Below are positions 8,701-17,157 of a DNA stretch of 29,914 nucleotides, in pieces (the stretch's first letter is position 1; every line of letters starts with the position of its first letter). A model generated the notes under the pieces. It saw nothing but the letters and a program-made list of their open reading frames with translations. It was not told the origin of the DNA and made no database searches. The position numbers were made by a program, and so were the translations under genes. The stretch is from JAGOUN01 sp040389005 (GTDB lineage Bacteria; Pseudomonadota; Gammaproteobacteria; JAGOUN01), in NCBI GenBank assembly GCA_040389005.1, contig JAZKAS010000004.1:1-29914 (forward strand), in the 5' to 3' direction.

Positions 8701-8793
8701 GGCATGATCATTGGCACATTGTTTACGTTGTTTGTAGTTCCAACCATGTATACTTTTTTAGCGAAAGATCATACGCATGAAAAATTTGATTAA
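5749..8793 (+). CDS. RND-family inner-membrane efflux pump (HAE1-like)
   Basis: A 1,014-residue proton-driven RND transporter, slightly shorter than AcrB (about 1,050). It opens with FIKRPVLATVLSLLILLLG (first membrane helix), has a large periplasmic loop, a block of six helices from about residue 330, a second periplasmic loop and a second helix block from about 840. The proton-relay residues are present: the Asp pair D400-D401 in GLVVDDAIVVVENI, and K915 in LISKHGILMVEFANN, equivalent to AcrB D407/D408/K940. It forms an operon with the adaptor gene just upstream. Its last 17 bases overlap the start of hemF. Drug or toxic-metabolite export is the usual role of the family; specificity is unknown. 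Confidence 0.94.
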   Translation: MKFTDLFIKRPVLATVLSLLILLLGLYSIFNLQLSEYPKTESTMVTVSTSYPGASASLMQGFITTPLMRAVSQANGIDYMTTSSTQGSSTITVYMKLNYNPNDALAEILTQTNSVQNQLPEASQQPVITVSSAQQFDLMYLSFSSSEMTPEEITDYLTRVVQPHLVSLDGITKAEILGGQTFSMRIWLDPLKIQKYSIQPSQITDALSKNNFQTSAGETKGELVAYNIQADTDLHTVKSFENIVVSNTNNTFIRLKDIAKVELGSQSYDSNVYFDNKQAVFIGIVTTPEANPLTVSKEVHDMMPDLQKSFPTGLDSKIVYDSSTYIQESMHEVMFTISVTALIVILVIFAFIGSVRAVVIPVVTMPLSIIGVCFFMLLLGYSLNLLTLLAMVLAIGLVVDDAIVVVENIYRHIEEGKTALEASLLGAREIASPIISMTITLAAVYAPIGFMGGLTGMLFTEFAFTLAGSVVISGLIALTLTPMMCSKILTPSVMHERFVVYVDKIFDRVRQSYQRKLTGVLKYRPVTSVFAIIILTSCYFLASTAQSELAPSEDQSMLWAVYNGPNYANLDYMTKFSAPINQIFSSIPEAQDYFMVNGMMGVNSGISGVILKPWSERKKSEEDIKNEIQPQLSTLAGVQSVVFEPPSLPGNNGGLPVQFVITSTENFPVLYEAQEKLKAAAQQSGLFAYVDATLLFNNPQIDLKIDRNRAADVGVSMEDIGNLLSLFVSGNYLNWFSMQDMSYQVIPQVLQQYRYNPLDFEHYYLKTQSGANIPLSNIATMSQSVQPNALTTFQQLNSTTVEGMMIPGRTVTEGLQFLRTEAEKVFPKGMTFDYAGQSRQTMQEGNTLLLTFFFSLIVIYLVLAAKFESWRDPLVILISVPMSICGALIPLNLGFASLNIYSGIGLVTLIGLISKHGILMVEFANNLQRDEKLSIHEAIIKSASLRLRPILMTTCAMVFGVLPLLLANGAGSHSRHDIGLVIFSGMIIGTLFTLFVVPTMYTFLAKDHTHEKFD

Positions 8794-9682
8794 TGACGTC
8801 TCCGCTTATTTTCAAGATTTACAAAATCGTTTGTGTAAAATGATTGAAGATGAAGATAGTCAAAAAAAATTTCAAGAAGATCATTGGGCCTATACTTTTG
8901 GCGGCGGCGGTCAAAGTCGCGTGTTAGAAAATGGCTCCATTATCGAAAAAGCCGGCGTAAATTTTTCACACGTTATAGGTGAACGACTACCGGCGGCGTC
9001 TAGCAACCATCGTCCTGAGCTAGTGAATCACTCTTTTCAGGCATTAGGTGTTTCGACGGTGATTCACCCGAATAATCCATTTGTTCCAACGGCACATGCG
9101 AATCTGCGTTTATTCGTAGCAGAAAAAGAAGGCAAAACAACATGGTGGTTTGGTGGTGGTTTTGATCTCACACCCTATTATGGATTTGAAGAAGATTGCG
9201 TCTATTGGCACACCATGGCAAAAAAAGCTTGTGATCCATTTGACAAAGAACTGTATCCAAAATACAAAAAATGGTGTGATGAGTATTTTTATTTAAAACA
9301 TCGGCAAGAAGCACGCGGCATTGGCGGGTTATTTTTTGACGATTTAAACGAGTGGGATTTTGAACAGTGTTTTGCCTTCGTAAAAAGCATCGGCGAGCAT
9401 TTTTTAGAGGCCTATCAAACAATTTTGAGCAAGCGAAAAAATCTTGAATTCACAGAGCATCATAAAAAATTTCAACGTTACCGACGTGGTCGTTATGTCG
9501 AGTTTAATTTGCTTTATGATCGCGGCACTTTATTCGGCTTACAATCCAATGGCCGCACAGAATCGATTCTGATGTCATTGCCACCCAGTGTTGAGTGGCA
9601 GTATCAATGGCAACCAGAGCCTAATTCTGCAGAAGCAACCCTGTATCGTGATTTCTTGCCAACCAGAGAATGGGTTGCGTAA
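8777..9682 (+). CDS. hemF: Oxygen-dependent coproporphyrinogen III oxidase
   Basis: A 301-residue cytoplasmic enzyme of heme synthesis that uses O2 to decarboxylate coproporphyrinogen III to protoporphyrinogen IX. The length matches E. coli HemF (299). Family signatures are intact: WAYTFGGGGQSRVLENG, GVNFSHVIGERLP, GGGFDLTPYYGFEED and RGRYVEFNLLYDRGTLFGL. The four conserved histidines (H97, H107, H145, H175) are at nearly the positions known from E. coli. The gene begins inside the end of the RND pump gene (17-base overlap), so it is probably translated from the same message, an unusual partnership between heme synthesis and efflux. It converges with the large gene that ends 38 bases downstream. 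Confidence 0.97.
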   Translation: MKNLINDVSAYFQDLQNRLCKMIEDEDSQKKFQEDHWAYTFGGGGQSRVLENGSIIEKAGVNFSHVIGERLPAASSNHRPELVNHSFQALGVSTVIHPNNPFVPTAHANLRLFVAEKEGKTTWWFGGGFDLTPYYGFEEDCVYWHTMAKKACDPFDKELYPKYKKWCDEYFYLKHRQEARGIGGLFFDDLNEWDFEQCFAFVKSIGEHFLEAYQTILSKRKNLEFTEHHKKFQRYRRGRYVEFNLLYDRGTLFGLQSNGRTESILMSLPPSVEWQYQWQPEPNSAEATLYRDFLPTREWVA

Positions 9683-9720
9683 TCGTTTTTATCCTCTCCT
9701 CTATCAACAACCGTATGAAG

Positions 9721-12700
9721 TTAACGCACACTTGAGAACGACAGCGGCTTTCTTTTTACTTCTACCTCTTCATCGCTTTCCTCATCGCTTTCTTCATCAC
9801 TTTTTTGTGGCGAATTTAGTGGTGAAACAAGCCAGCCACTAGTTGACAATTTTGCCGAAAGATGAGAACCATAAGATATATGGCTGTCTCTGCTCGATGT
9901 TCTTTTCGTTTCTTCGTTCGTCAAGCTTTCGACTGTAAGCTCTCCTTTCACTCTCTTTTCGCTCGAGCTAGACGACTTTCCAGACTCCACTTCATTATGA
10001 GATTTAACTGCCGATTTGATAGGTGAATTGTTCTCTGCTGCTAGGCCATTACCCCGAGGTGAGTCGACTTCACCAGAAAAAGACTTGCTAGCATCCCCCC
10101 TATCGCTCACCCTCCGTTTCATGTTCTCTCGACGCTTTTCTTCATAATCAGCTTCATCTGAACACTTGTCATGAGGACGTGCCGCATTCCAAATCTCAAT
10201 TAGAGTAATACTCGTACCCTTCAATAGTTTTTTCAAAAAATCATCCGAAAGCGTCATCAATGTTTCTGCTGTTTTACTACCTTTTTGACTATCTTCAGAT
10301 GCACTAAGAACAGACCCAACCCAAGGATTATTTTTTAAAATGACCTTTCGAAACCAAGCTTCAACAAGAGCAATATTTTTGGTAAGAGGCTGAGTCAGCT
10401 TATAAAAAGCCAGCAAAGGAATCTTAAGCGTATTATTTTTAATGGCTTCATAATTGTATTCTACCGCGCCTAAGAAACGTGCTTTTTCGTTTTTTATTTC
10501 AAGGTTTTGTGTAAACAGGCCCGGCGATTTTATTTGGTTTTCATAATTCATACGACGATATCTCAGCCCAAGCACCGCATACATATCGTTTTGATAAAGC
10601 TCCATTTTTCGAGCTGGACTTAATTTAAGTTTTACAAAGTCTGATATTTCTTTTATTTTTTTAAAAGAAATTTCCCTATGATCTCTGAATTTTTCTAAAT
10701 CAGCCGCATATCGCTTGAGTAATTGCGTCTCTGGATCTTGCTCATTCTCAGGTTCATTTTCAGGCTCATTTTCTAGGTGCTTGTTTACATCATCTCCAAT
10801 TTCCATACCCGCAATGCCGTATAATTCATCCACTTCTATACCTGTGCCTCGCAATATGTTTTCAATCTGAGTAAAATTAAAAGTATAAATCAATGTTTGA
10901 GCTAATTTTTTTCCACCAATTTCAGTTGTGCCATTAAGGTAATTTACAAGCCGCCCATCCAACTGATAAAAAAGGATTTCTTTTGCCCAATATTGAAATT
11001 TTCTTTTTTCTTTCACTTGAACATAAACATGCTGTAAAAAAGGCACCTCACTACCTATAGGTGCACTTACGGTATTCGTTAACAATGTTGTTAAATTTTC
11101 ATTGATATGTTTTAGACAAGCTTCCTGAGAAGTTTTCCATCCAGCATCACAAACATTATTACTATACTTACTATACGCATAACGAAGAACGAGTTTTTTA
11201 AACGCCGGATTTTTTTTTAATTTTTCATACTCTTCTGGCGCTTGCCGGTACACTATTTTAGCAAGTTTGAAAATATGACGAATTTTTCTTTCGGCATTTT
11301 CACGAGCGCTTATCACAACAGAATTATTGACATCTTGAGGAGCGATATGATCTCCAACCACAGAAGCGCTCAACAAAGCTTTGAATAAAGTTTCGTGATT
11401 GCACGGATCATCAAGCAGCGCTTCCAACGAAGCATGCGAAGTTACTTCACTCCACGCCGCGTTACTACTATTAATAGGATATGTTGACTGACTTTTATTA
11501 CTATAAAAAGGCTTGAAAACTGCTTGTAATTTTCCTTTATTTTCTCCTATATAAATTTTGTACGGTTCTGGGTCTCCATTTAATTCTGATAAGTGCTTTA
11601 AAGCATACGCTCTAACAAACAAACTTTTTAATATTTTTTCTTCAATGACATTATTGTTATCATTCAAAAAGAAATTAACAAAAGTTTTTGAATGAAAATG
11701 CGCTTTTAACTTGTCTACGCGTTCATCTAAATTCTTAATCGTTCTTGCGCGTGTCTCCTCCTTCGTCTCATCACGATCCTCACCCATATAAGTTGAAACT
11801 CTCTTTTCAACTTCCAAGTCAGGAGCATTCATAAATTTATCTAAATTATTACGAGTTCGATACTCAGGTGTTTTTATAAAAGCCTGAACAGCATCCATTT
11901 TCTTAACGCAAGGTAAAGCCTTGAACGCATCACTAGAAAAAGTCAAATAACCTTCAATTTTAGCCACAAAATCTTTTTGCGTAAAAAAATCTTTTAGTAA
12001 CTCTGGATCGAATATTGAAACAAATGTTTTTGATTGCTGATCCAGCTCTTCATAAGAGTGCAGCGTTACCATTAATTCAAATAGAGGTTGATTAGGATGA
12101 ATTAAATTGAGATTCTTTATCGACCGATAAACATTATTATTATTGAAAATACAAGACAACAACTTACCCAACTTATCACGATCAAATTTAATCCAACTAA
12201 AGTTAGAAAAAATACTTAACGACATTAGCCATTCAAGTAACACAGTATTCGCATTTTCTAATACTGGCGCAATCATTTTAATAAACTGCAAAGACACAAG
12301 CTTAAACTTTAAGGCTTGCTCTATTTTTTCTTTGCATTGTTGATTAAAATTCAGATCAGAACTTATAAGGCTTGGATAAAAATTTAATAATGATATAAAT
12401 AGATTGACAAACCAGCCTCCACACTCAACATTTTGTGCCTCTACTGTTTCGTCAGCTAGCGCAGGATTTTTTTTATTTATTTTTTCAAAATAAATTTTTT
12501 GATCCTCTGTGCGATAAGCAATGTTCCAGCGATCTATAAAAGAGTTAATAAGGGTGTCAAAAAGAAATATTAAATTTAAACTCTTCTCATCTTGACGATC
12601 CATAATTATTCTTTCGCCTGAAGAATCTTCTATTGCAAAACTATTTAACATAGCGATTAAAACAAATATTTCATATTCTTCATAATTATTTTTAGATAAT

Positions 12701-13380
12701 TTAATAATATTTTTTAAGAGAATTTCTACTTTTTTAGCATCAAGGCCACATGTTTTAATAAAAACTTTATAAAAAGAATCTATATTTTTTTTGTCGTCAT
12801 TGATATGTTCTATTTGTCTATGAACGATGCGAGTGAAGCGCCCCGAAAATTGTTCACTGTTTAATTCTTCTCGATATTCAAGAGATTGCTGTTGGTTTAA
12901 ATTATTTTCATCTTTACAGGCTAAATAAGCCAAAAACCCCCAATCATCGTCTAAATCACAAACACTGTCGACGATTGATATATCAACACCAGGCTGACTC
13001 ATTAAAAACAAACGCGCTTGCAAATCAACTTCCGGCGTCAATTCAGTCACCAATAATTTTGTAATAAATCGACAGATTGTAGGGGCTATATTTGGAGAGA
13101 AATTACAGGCAATGTGCAAGGACAACCAAGCTCTTTCGTCATAATCATCCACAGAAAAATCGGTTAATATTTCTATTATATTTTTCGAACTTTTTAAAAC
13201 CGCGCTTCGAGCTAATTGTAAATCTTTTGTCGGTTTATCATCTACTGGTTTGCCATCTATAGAAATCTGTGGTTCAAAAGCCAGCCCAAAGGAGGCACGT
13301 AATGCATTCTCAAGAACCTGAATTGTAATTTTTTTACCAAGATCTAAATTGAAGGAAGCGAGAGAAGTGAATAATGGCAT
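9721..13380 (-). CDS. Large paralogous protein A, candidate effector, function unknown
   Basis: A 1,219-residue protein with no signal peptide, membrane helix or domain I can recognise. Start ATG at 13380 with AAAGGT about 7 bases upstream. It shares the N-terminus MPLFTSLASFN with its tandem paralogue and is similar, but clearly diverged, over the first 700 residues. From about residue 690 to 1105 the two are nearly identical. The C-terminal 115 residues are low-complexity, Ser/Glu/Lys-rich and again differ. The end has SDEESDEESDEE then VKRKPLSFSSVR, an acidic block close to the C-terminus as seen in many Dot/Icm substrates. A basic cluster EEKRRENMKRRV resembles a nuclear localisation signal. 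A short Asn-Glu-Pro-Glu duplication (ENEPENEPENE) is present here but not in the paralogue. Export and effector role are inference from size, paralogy, tail composition and promoter. Confidence 0.85.
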   Translation of the reverse strand: MPLFTSLASFNLDLGKKITIQVLENALRASFGLAFEPQISIDGKPVDDKPTKDLQLARSAVLKSSKNIIEILTDFSVDDYDERAWLSLHIACNFSPNIAPTICRFITKLLVTELTPEVDLQARLFLMSQPGVDISIVDSVCDLDDDWGFLAYLACKDENNLNQQQSLEYREELNSEQFSGRFTRIVHRQIEHINDDKKNIDSFYKVFIKTCGLDAKKVEILLKNIIKLSKNNYEEYEIFVLIAMLNSFAIEDSSGERIIMDRQDEKSLNLIFLFDTLINSFIDRWNIAYRTEDQKIYFEKINKKNPALADETVEAQNVECGGWFVNLFISLLNFYPSLISSDLNFNQQCKEKIEQALKFKLVSLQFIKMIAPVLENANTVLLEWLMSLSIFSNFSWIKFDRDKLGKLLSCIFNNNNVYRSIKNLNLIHPNQPLFELMVTLHSYEELDQQSKTFVSIFDPELLKDFFTQKDFVAKIEGYLTFSSDAFKALPCVKKMDAVQAFIKTPEYRTRNNLDKFMNAPDLEVEKRVSTYMGEDRDETKEETRARTIKNLDERVDKLKAHFHSKTFVNFFLNDNNNVIEEKILKSLFVRAYALKHLSELNGDPEPYKIYIGENKGKLQAVFKPFYSNKSQSTYPINSSNAAWSEVTSHASLEALLDDPCNHETLFKALLSASVVGDHIAPQDVNNSVVISARENAERKIRHIFKLAKIVYRQAPEEYEKLKKNPAFKKLVLRYAYSKYSNNVCDAGWKTSQEACLKHINENLTTLLTNTVSAPIGSEVPFLQHVYVQVKEKRKFQYWAKEILFYQLDGRLVNYLNGTTEIGGKKLAQTLIYTFNFTQIENILRGTGIEVDELYGIAGMEIGDDVNKHLENEPENEPENEQDPETQLLKRYAADLEKFRDHREISFKKIKEISDFVKLKLSPARKMELYQNDMYAVLGLRYRRMNYENQIKSPGLFTQNLEIKNEKARFLGAVEYNYEAIKNNTLKIPLLAFYKLTQPLTKNIALVEAWFRKVILKNNPWVGSVLSASEDSQKGSKTAETLMTLSDDFLKKLLKGTSITLIEIWNAARPHDKCSDEADYEEKRRENMKRRVSDRGDASKSFSGEVDSPRGNGLAAENNSPIKSAVKSHNEVESGKSSSSSEKRVKGELTVESLTNEETKRTSSRDSHISYGSHLSAKLSTSGWLVSPLNSPQKSDEESDEESDEEVEVKRKPLSFSSVR
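10066..11300 (-). repeat. Near-identical DNA block shared by paralogues A and B (copy in A)
   Basis: This stretch matches about 13836-15075 with few differences. Within it 10124-10494 is identical to 13893-14263, base for base, over 371 positions. A further run of roughly 190 bases in the middle (ending near 11067 / 14821) is also without visible differences. The flanking parts of the two genes are much more diverged, so the block looks recently homogenised. Confidence 0.85.
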
Positions 13381-13409
13381 GGCAGACCTTTTGGTGTTTT
13401 TTTCTTAAT

Positions 13410-13442
13410 AATATAGGCGATCTTCCTTAACACCAGCTTAAA
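13410..13442 (-). promoter_or_regulatory. Conserved promoter of paralogue A with PmrA-box-like direct repeat
   Basis: On the minus strand TTTAAG-CTGGT-GTTAAG (13442-13426) is a direct repeat with an 11-base period. It matches the PmrA box known from Salmonella (YTTAAK-N5-YTTAAK) at all but one position. Ten bases further is a -10-like TATATT (13415-13410). The same arrangement with the same spacing precedes paralogue B. PmrA controls Dot/Icm genes and effectors in Legionella and Coxiella, so this is a candidate regulatory link, not proof. Confidence 0.5.
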
Positions 13443-13531
13443 TAGAACTGTCCCAATCCCTTTGATCTCTTATCTTAATCTTTGTTCAATAAAAGATCAA
13501 TAGCGTCGGATCAAGTTTGAGCGAGTAGACG

Positions 13532-16500
13532 TTAACTCATGTCCAAGGAGGGCCGCGTTGCTTCAATCTTTTCATCTGGATTTTTTGATGGTGAAAAAAC
13601 ACCCCTGGGACCGCCACCCTGCGAAGAGTATACTGAACCATAAGAGATATTGCTTTCTGAGCTTGATGCTCTTTCTATTTCACCGGGAGTTGCCAAGCCC
13701 TCACCTTTGGCATCAGCAGGTCTAACTTCTTCTCTATCATCACTCGAACTAGACCACTTGCCAGAATCTATGCCTTTACGGGGCTCATCTGTCGATTTAC
13801 TGCCTGAATCTGCATGATCATTTTTAGCAGAACCAGCGGCGCCAGAAAAAGACTTGTTAGCATCCCCCCTATCGCTCACCCTCCGTTTCATATTCTCTCG
13901 ACGCTTTTCTTCATAATCAGCTTCATCTGAACACTTGTCATGAGGACGTGCCGCATTCCAAATCTCAATTAGAGTAATACTCGTACCCTTCAATAGTTTT
14001 TTCAAAAAATCATCCGAAAGCGTCATCAATGTTTCTGCTGTTTTACTACCTTTTTGACTATCTTCAGATGCACTAAGAACAGACCCAACCCAAGGATTAT
14101 TTTTTAAAATGACCTTTCGAAACCAAGCTTCAACAAGAGCAATATTTTTGGTAAGAGGCTGAGTCAGCTTATAAAAAGCCAGCAAAGGAATCTTAAGCGT
14201 ATTATTTTTAATGGCTTCATAATTGTATTCTACCGCGCCTAAGAAACGTGCTTTTTCGTTTTTCATTTCAAGGTTTTGTGTAAACAGACCCGGCGATTTT
14301 ATTTTGTTTTCATAATTCATACGACGATATCTCAGCCCAAGCACCACATAGATATCATTTTGATAAAGCTCCATTTTTAGAGCTGGACTTAAGTTAAGTT
14401 TTACAAAGGCTGATATTTCTTTTATTTTTTCAAAAGAAATCTCTCCATGATCTCTGAACTTTTCTAAATCAGTCGCATATCGATTGAGTAATTGCGTGTC
14501 TGGATCTTGCGCATCTTCAGGTTCATTTTCTAAGTGCTTGTTTAGTTTATCTCCAATTTCCATGCCCGCAATGCCGTATAATTCATCCACTTCTATACCT
14601 GTGCCTCGCAATATGTGTTCAATCTGAGTAAAATTAAAAGTATAAATCAATGTTTGAGCTAATTTTTTTCCACCAATTTCAGTTGTGCCATTAAGGTAAT
14701 TTACAAGCCGCCCATCCAACTGATAAAAAAGGATTTCTTTTGCCCAATATTGAAATTTTCTTTTTTCTTTCACTTGAACATAAACATGCTGTAAAAAAGG
14801 CACCTCACTACCTATAGGTGCGCTTACGGTACTCGTTAACAATGTTGTTAAATGTTCATTAATATATTTTAGGCAAGTTTCCTGAGAAGTTTTCCACGCC
14901 GCATCGTAAGCATTATTGCTATACTTACTATACGCATAACGAAGAACGAGTTTTTTAAACGCTAGAGATTTTTTTAATTTTTCATATTCTTCTGGCGCCT
15001 GCCTGTAAACTATTTTAGCGAGTTTGAAAATATAGCGAATTTTTCTTTCGGCAGCTTCACGCGCTCTTTTCACATGTATGTCATCAATATCTTGAGGAGA
15101 AGTACGATCTCTAACTCCAGCAGAAGTCATCAGCAACTTCTCGAAAATAACCGGATGATTGATAGGATCCTCCAGCAATTCTTCTACTGAAGCATTTTTG
15201 TTAATAGCAGATTCCAATGCATTTCTATCAAGAGCAAATTCGGTTCGGATTTTATTGTCAAAACTTATAAAAATAGCTCGTAACTTGCCCTCTCTAATAC
15301 CTATATAAATTCGATTTTTCTCTGGCTCTTCTGTTAATTCTGATAAAGGCGCCAAAGTATATTTTTCAGGAAACAAATTTTTTAGTATATCTTCTATCGA
15401 GTTACTATGATAACCCAATAATCGCTCAACAAAAGCTTGAGGATGAAATTTTTTCTCTAACTTTGCTACAATCTTACTTAATTTTTTAACAGTGTCTGCA
15501 AGCGCCTCTTCTTCAGTTTCCTTTCTCATCACGCCACTAAATTCTTGAACCATCGCCGGATAAGTGTAAGCAGGAGCGCTCATAAACTTATCTAAATAAT
15601 CAGTCGCTTCATATTCAAGTGAACCTATGAAATTTTTGACAATTTCTAAAGCTGCAATATAAGGCAAAGCTTTAAATGCATTACTCGAACAAATTAAATA
15701 TTTTTGAATATCACTTGTAAATTCTTCTTGGCAGAAAAAATCCTTTACCAATTCTTCATCTAGTCCGTCATAAGATGCTTGTTTTGTCATAAATGCAAAT
15801 AGCGGTCTATCAGGATGATTTAAATTTAAATTTTTTATTGCTTGATAAACTTTTTTGTTATTAAAAACACAGCATAAAAAATTTCTTAAAATTTCCTCTG
15901 TTAATTTTATCCAGTCAAAAGAAACAAATATATCGAGCGTCATTAACCAGTCAAGCAAAGAGCTATCTACATTTTTCAATATGGAATAAATGTTTCCAAT
16001 AAAATCAGAAGAAACCACTTTCAACGCTTCATCCATTTTTTCTTTACAGCATTCCTGTAGCGTCGGATCAAAGTTTAGTAAAGCTGGATTAACCTTTATT
16101 AGAGACATAAAATCAGTCTGAAGTGCACGGGCACACGCTTTATTTTGATCTTTTGTTATGCCTTCAGCTAATGCCGGATTCCTTTGTGTTTTCCGTTCAT
16201 AAGTGGTTTTTTGCTCTTCTGTGCGATCAGCAATAGTCCACTGAGAATAAAACGCAGTAGCAAGCGTTACCAAGAACAAATTTGATGATGGATTTATCTC
16301 TATGACTTCGCCTGTAGCATCATTTTTTTTACCAAAACTATGCAATATTGCTCTTAAAGCAGATATCTTATATTCGTTAAAATTATGAATAGGTAATTTA
16401 ACAATATTGTTTAGCAAAGCTTGTACTTCTTTAATTTCTAAACCGCATGTCTCAATAAAAAATTTTAAAAAAGAATTTGTGCGTTGATTATCATTAAAAT

Positions 16501-17017
16501 TATACTTCATCTGCTGATTGACGATACGCGTAAAACGTTCAGAGAATTGCACATCGTCTAAATGTGCCCGATCTGTACGAGTTAAGTAAGCTAAGAATCC
16601 CCAGTCATCCTCTAAAGCAAGAATACTTTCGTTTATAGCCATATCACAGTCAGGTTGACTTATTAAAAATAATCGTGCTTGTAAGTTAACGTCTTTTGTT
16701 AATGACGTTAAAAGTAAATCATTAATGAATTGACTGACCTGTAAAGCGATTTGCGGAGAACGATGGCAAGCAATATGCAGCGCCACCCAAGTTTTTTCAT
16801 CAAAATCACTTGAAGCAGTAAAGTCTCTTAATACGGATTTAGCATCTTCTAAAGATTCAGAAAGCGCGCACTCTATCAATTGTTTATTTTTTAATGATGT
16901 CTCTTTTTGACCAACTTCCGACTCTAACCAACCGCTTAATGCTTTTTTAAGAACTTCGATATCTATTTTTTGAGCTAAATTTATATTAAAGGAAGCGAGA
17001 GAGGTAAATAATGGCAT
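13532..17017 (-). CDS. Large paralogous protein B, candidate effector, function unknown
   Basis: A 1,161-residue paralogue of protein A, encoded immediately upstream of it on the same strand with about 150 bases between them. Start ATG at 17017, AAAGGTT upstream. No recognised domain, signal peptide or membrane segment. The first 630 residues are alpha-helical looking and diverged from A, with islands such as DDWGFLAYL in both. The next 415 residues are nearly identical to A and include VSAPIGSEVPFLQHVYVQV and the basic cluster KRRENMKRRV. The last 100 residues are Ser/Asp/Lys-rich, with SYGSVYSSQGGGPRG, but lack the repeated acidic DEES block of A. The upstream 140 bases are also homologous between the genes, so the duplication included the promoter. 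A host-directed role is inferred only. Confidence 0.85.
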   Translation of the reverse strand: MPLFTSLASFNINLAQKIDIEVLKKALSGWLESEVGQKETSLKNKQLIECALSESLEDAKSVLRDFTASSDFDEKTWVALHIACHRSPQIALQVSQFINDLLLTSLTKDVNLQARLFLISQPDCDMAINESILALEDDWGFLAYLTRTDRAHLDDVQFSERFTRIVNQQMKYNFNDNQRTNSFLKFFIETCGLEIKEVQALLNNIVKLPIHNFNEYKISALRAILHSFGKKNDATGEVIEINPSSNLFLVTLATAFYSQWTIADRTEEQKTTYERKTQRNPALAEGITKDQNKACARALQTDFMSLIKVNPALLNFDPTLQECCKEKMDEALKVVSSDFIGNIYSILKNVDSSLLDWLMTLDIFVSFDWIKLTEEILRNFLCCVFNNKKVYQAIKNLNLNHPDRPLFAFMTKQASYDGLDEELVKDFFCQEEFTSDIQKYLICSSNAFKALPYIAALEIVKNFIGSLEYEATDYLDKFMSAPAYTYPAMVQEFSGVMRKETEEEALADTVKKLSKIVAKLEKKFHPQAFVERLLGYHSNSIEDILKNLFPEKYTLAPLSELTEEPEKNRIYIGIREGKLRAIFISFDNKIRTEFALDRNALESAINKNASVEELLEDPINHPVIFEKLLMTSAGVRDRTSPQDIDDIHVKRAREAAERKIRYIFKLAKIVYRQAPEEYEKLKKSLAFKKLVLRYAYSKYSNNAYDAAWKTSQETCLKYINEHLTTLLTSTVSAPIGSEVPFLQHVYVQVKEKRKFQYWAKEILFYQLDGRLVNYLNGTTEIGGKKLAQTLIYTFNFTQIEHILRGTGIEVDELYGIAGMEIGDKLNKHLENEPEDAQDPDTQLLNRYATDLEKFRDHGEISFEKIKEISAFVKLNLSPALKMELYQNDIYVVLGLRYRRMNYENKIKSPGLFTQNLEMKNEKARFLGAVEYNYEAIKNNTLKIPLLAFYKLTQPLTKNIALVEAWFRKVILKNNPWVGSVLSASEDSQKGSKTAETLMTLSDDFLKKLLKGTSITLIEIWNAARPHDKCSDEADYEEKRRENMKRRVSDRGDANKSFSGAAGSAKNDHADSGSKSTDEPRKGIDSGKWSSSSDDREEVRPADAKGEGLATPGEIERASSSESNISYGSVYSSQGGGPRGVFSPSKNPDEKIEATRPSLDMS
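13836..15075 (-). repeat. Near-identical DNA block shared by paralogues A and B (copy in B)
   Basis: Partner of the block at about 10066-11300; the 371-base identical core here is 13893-14263. The two copies are direct repeats about 3.77 kb apart, and recombination between them would delete one gene and leave a hybrid. Confidence 0.85.
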
Positions 17018-17051
17018 AACGAACCTTTGAGTGTATATTTTTTTATTACTA

Positions 17052-17084
17052 ATGATAGGCGAAATCCCTTAACACCAGCCTAAA
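17052..17084 (-). promoter_or_regulatory. Conserved promoter of paralogue B with PmrA-box-like direct repeat
   Basis: Minus-strand TTTAGG-CTGGT-GTTAAG (17084-17068), then ten bases, then a -10-like TATCAT (17057-17052). It differs from the paralogue A site by one base in the first half-site, while the spacer CTGGT is unchanged. The leader between this and the ATG has diverged, so conservation of the box stands out. Confidence 0.5.
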
Positions 17085-17133
17085 TAGCACTTTTACAGTC
17101 CGTTTGCTCTCCATCATAATGTTTGCTTAATAG

Positions 17134-17154
17134 AAGATCAATGGCATTGATCTT
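17134..17154. terminator. Inverted repeat after fadB-like gene, possible terminator
   Basis: AAGATCAAT (17134-17142) and ATTGATCTT (17146-17154) form a perfect 9-bp inverted repeat with a 3-base loop. It lies three bases after the stop codon of the fadB-like gene and upstream of paralogue B's promoter. The T-run after it on the minus strand is poor. A decayed version (GATCAATAGCGTCGGATC) is found upstream of paralogue A, which suggests it was copied with that gene. Confidence 0.4.
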
Positions 17155-17157
17155 TAT

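Noticed and set aside
11040..11066. GCACCT...AGGTGC hairpin in paralogue A as a regulatory element
   Set aside because: It is a short inverted repeat inside conserved coding sequence, present in both paralogues because the whole block is identical.
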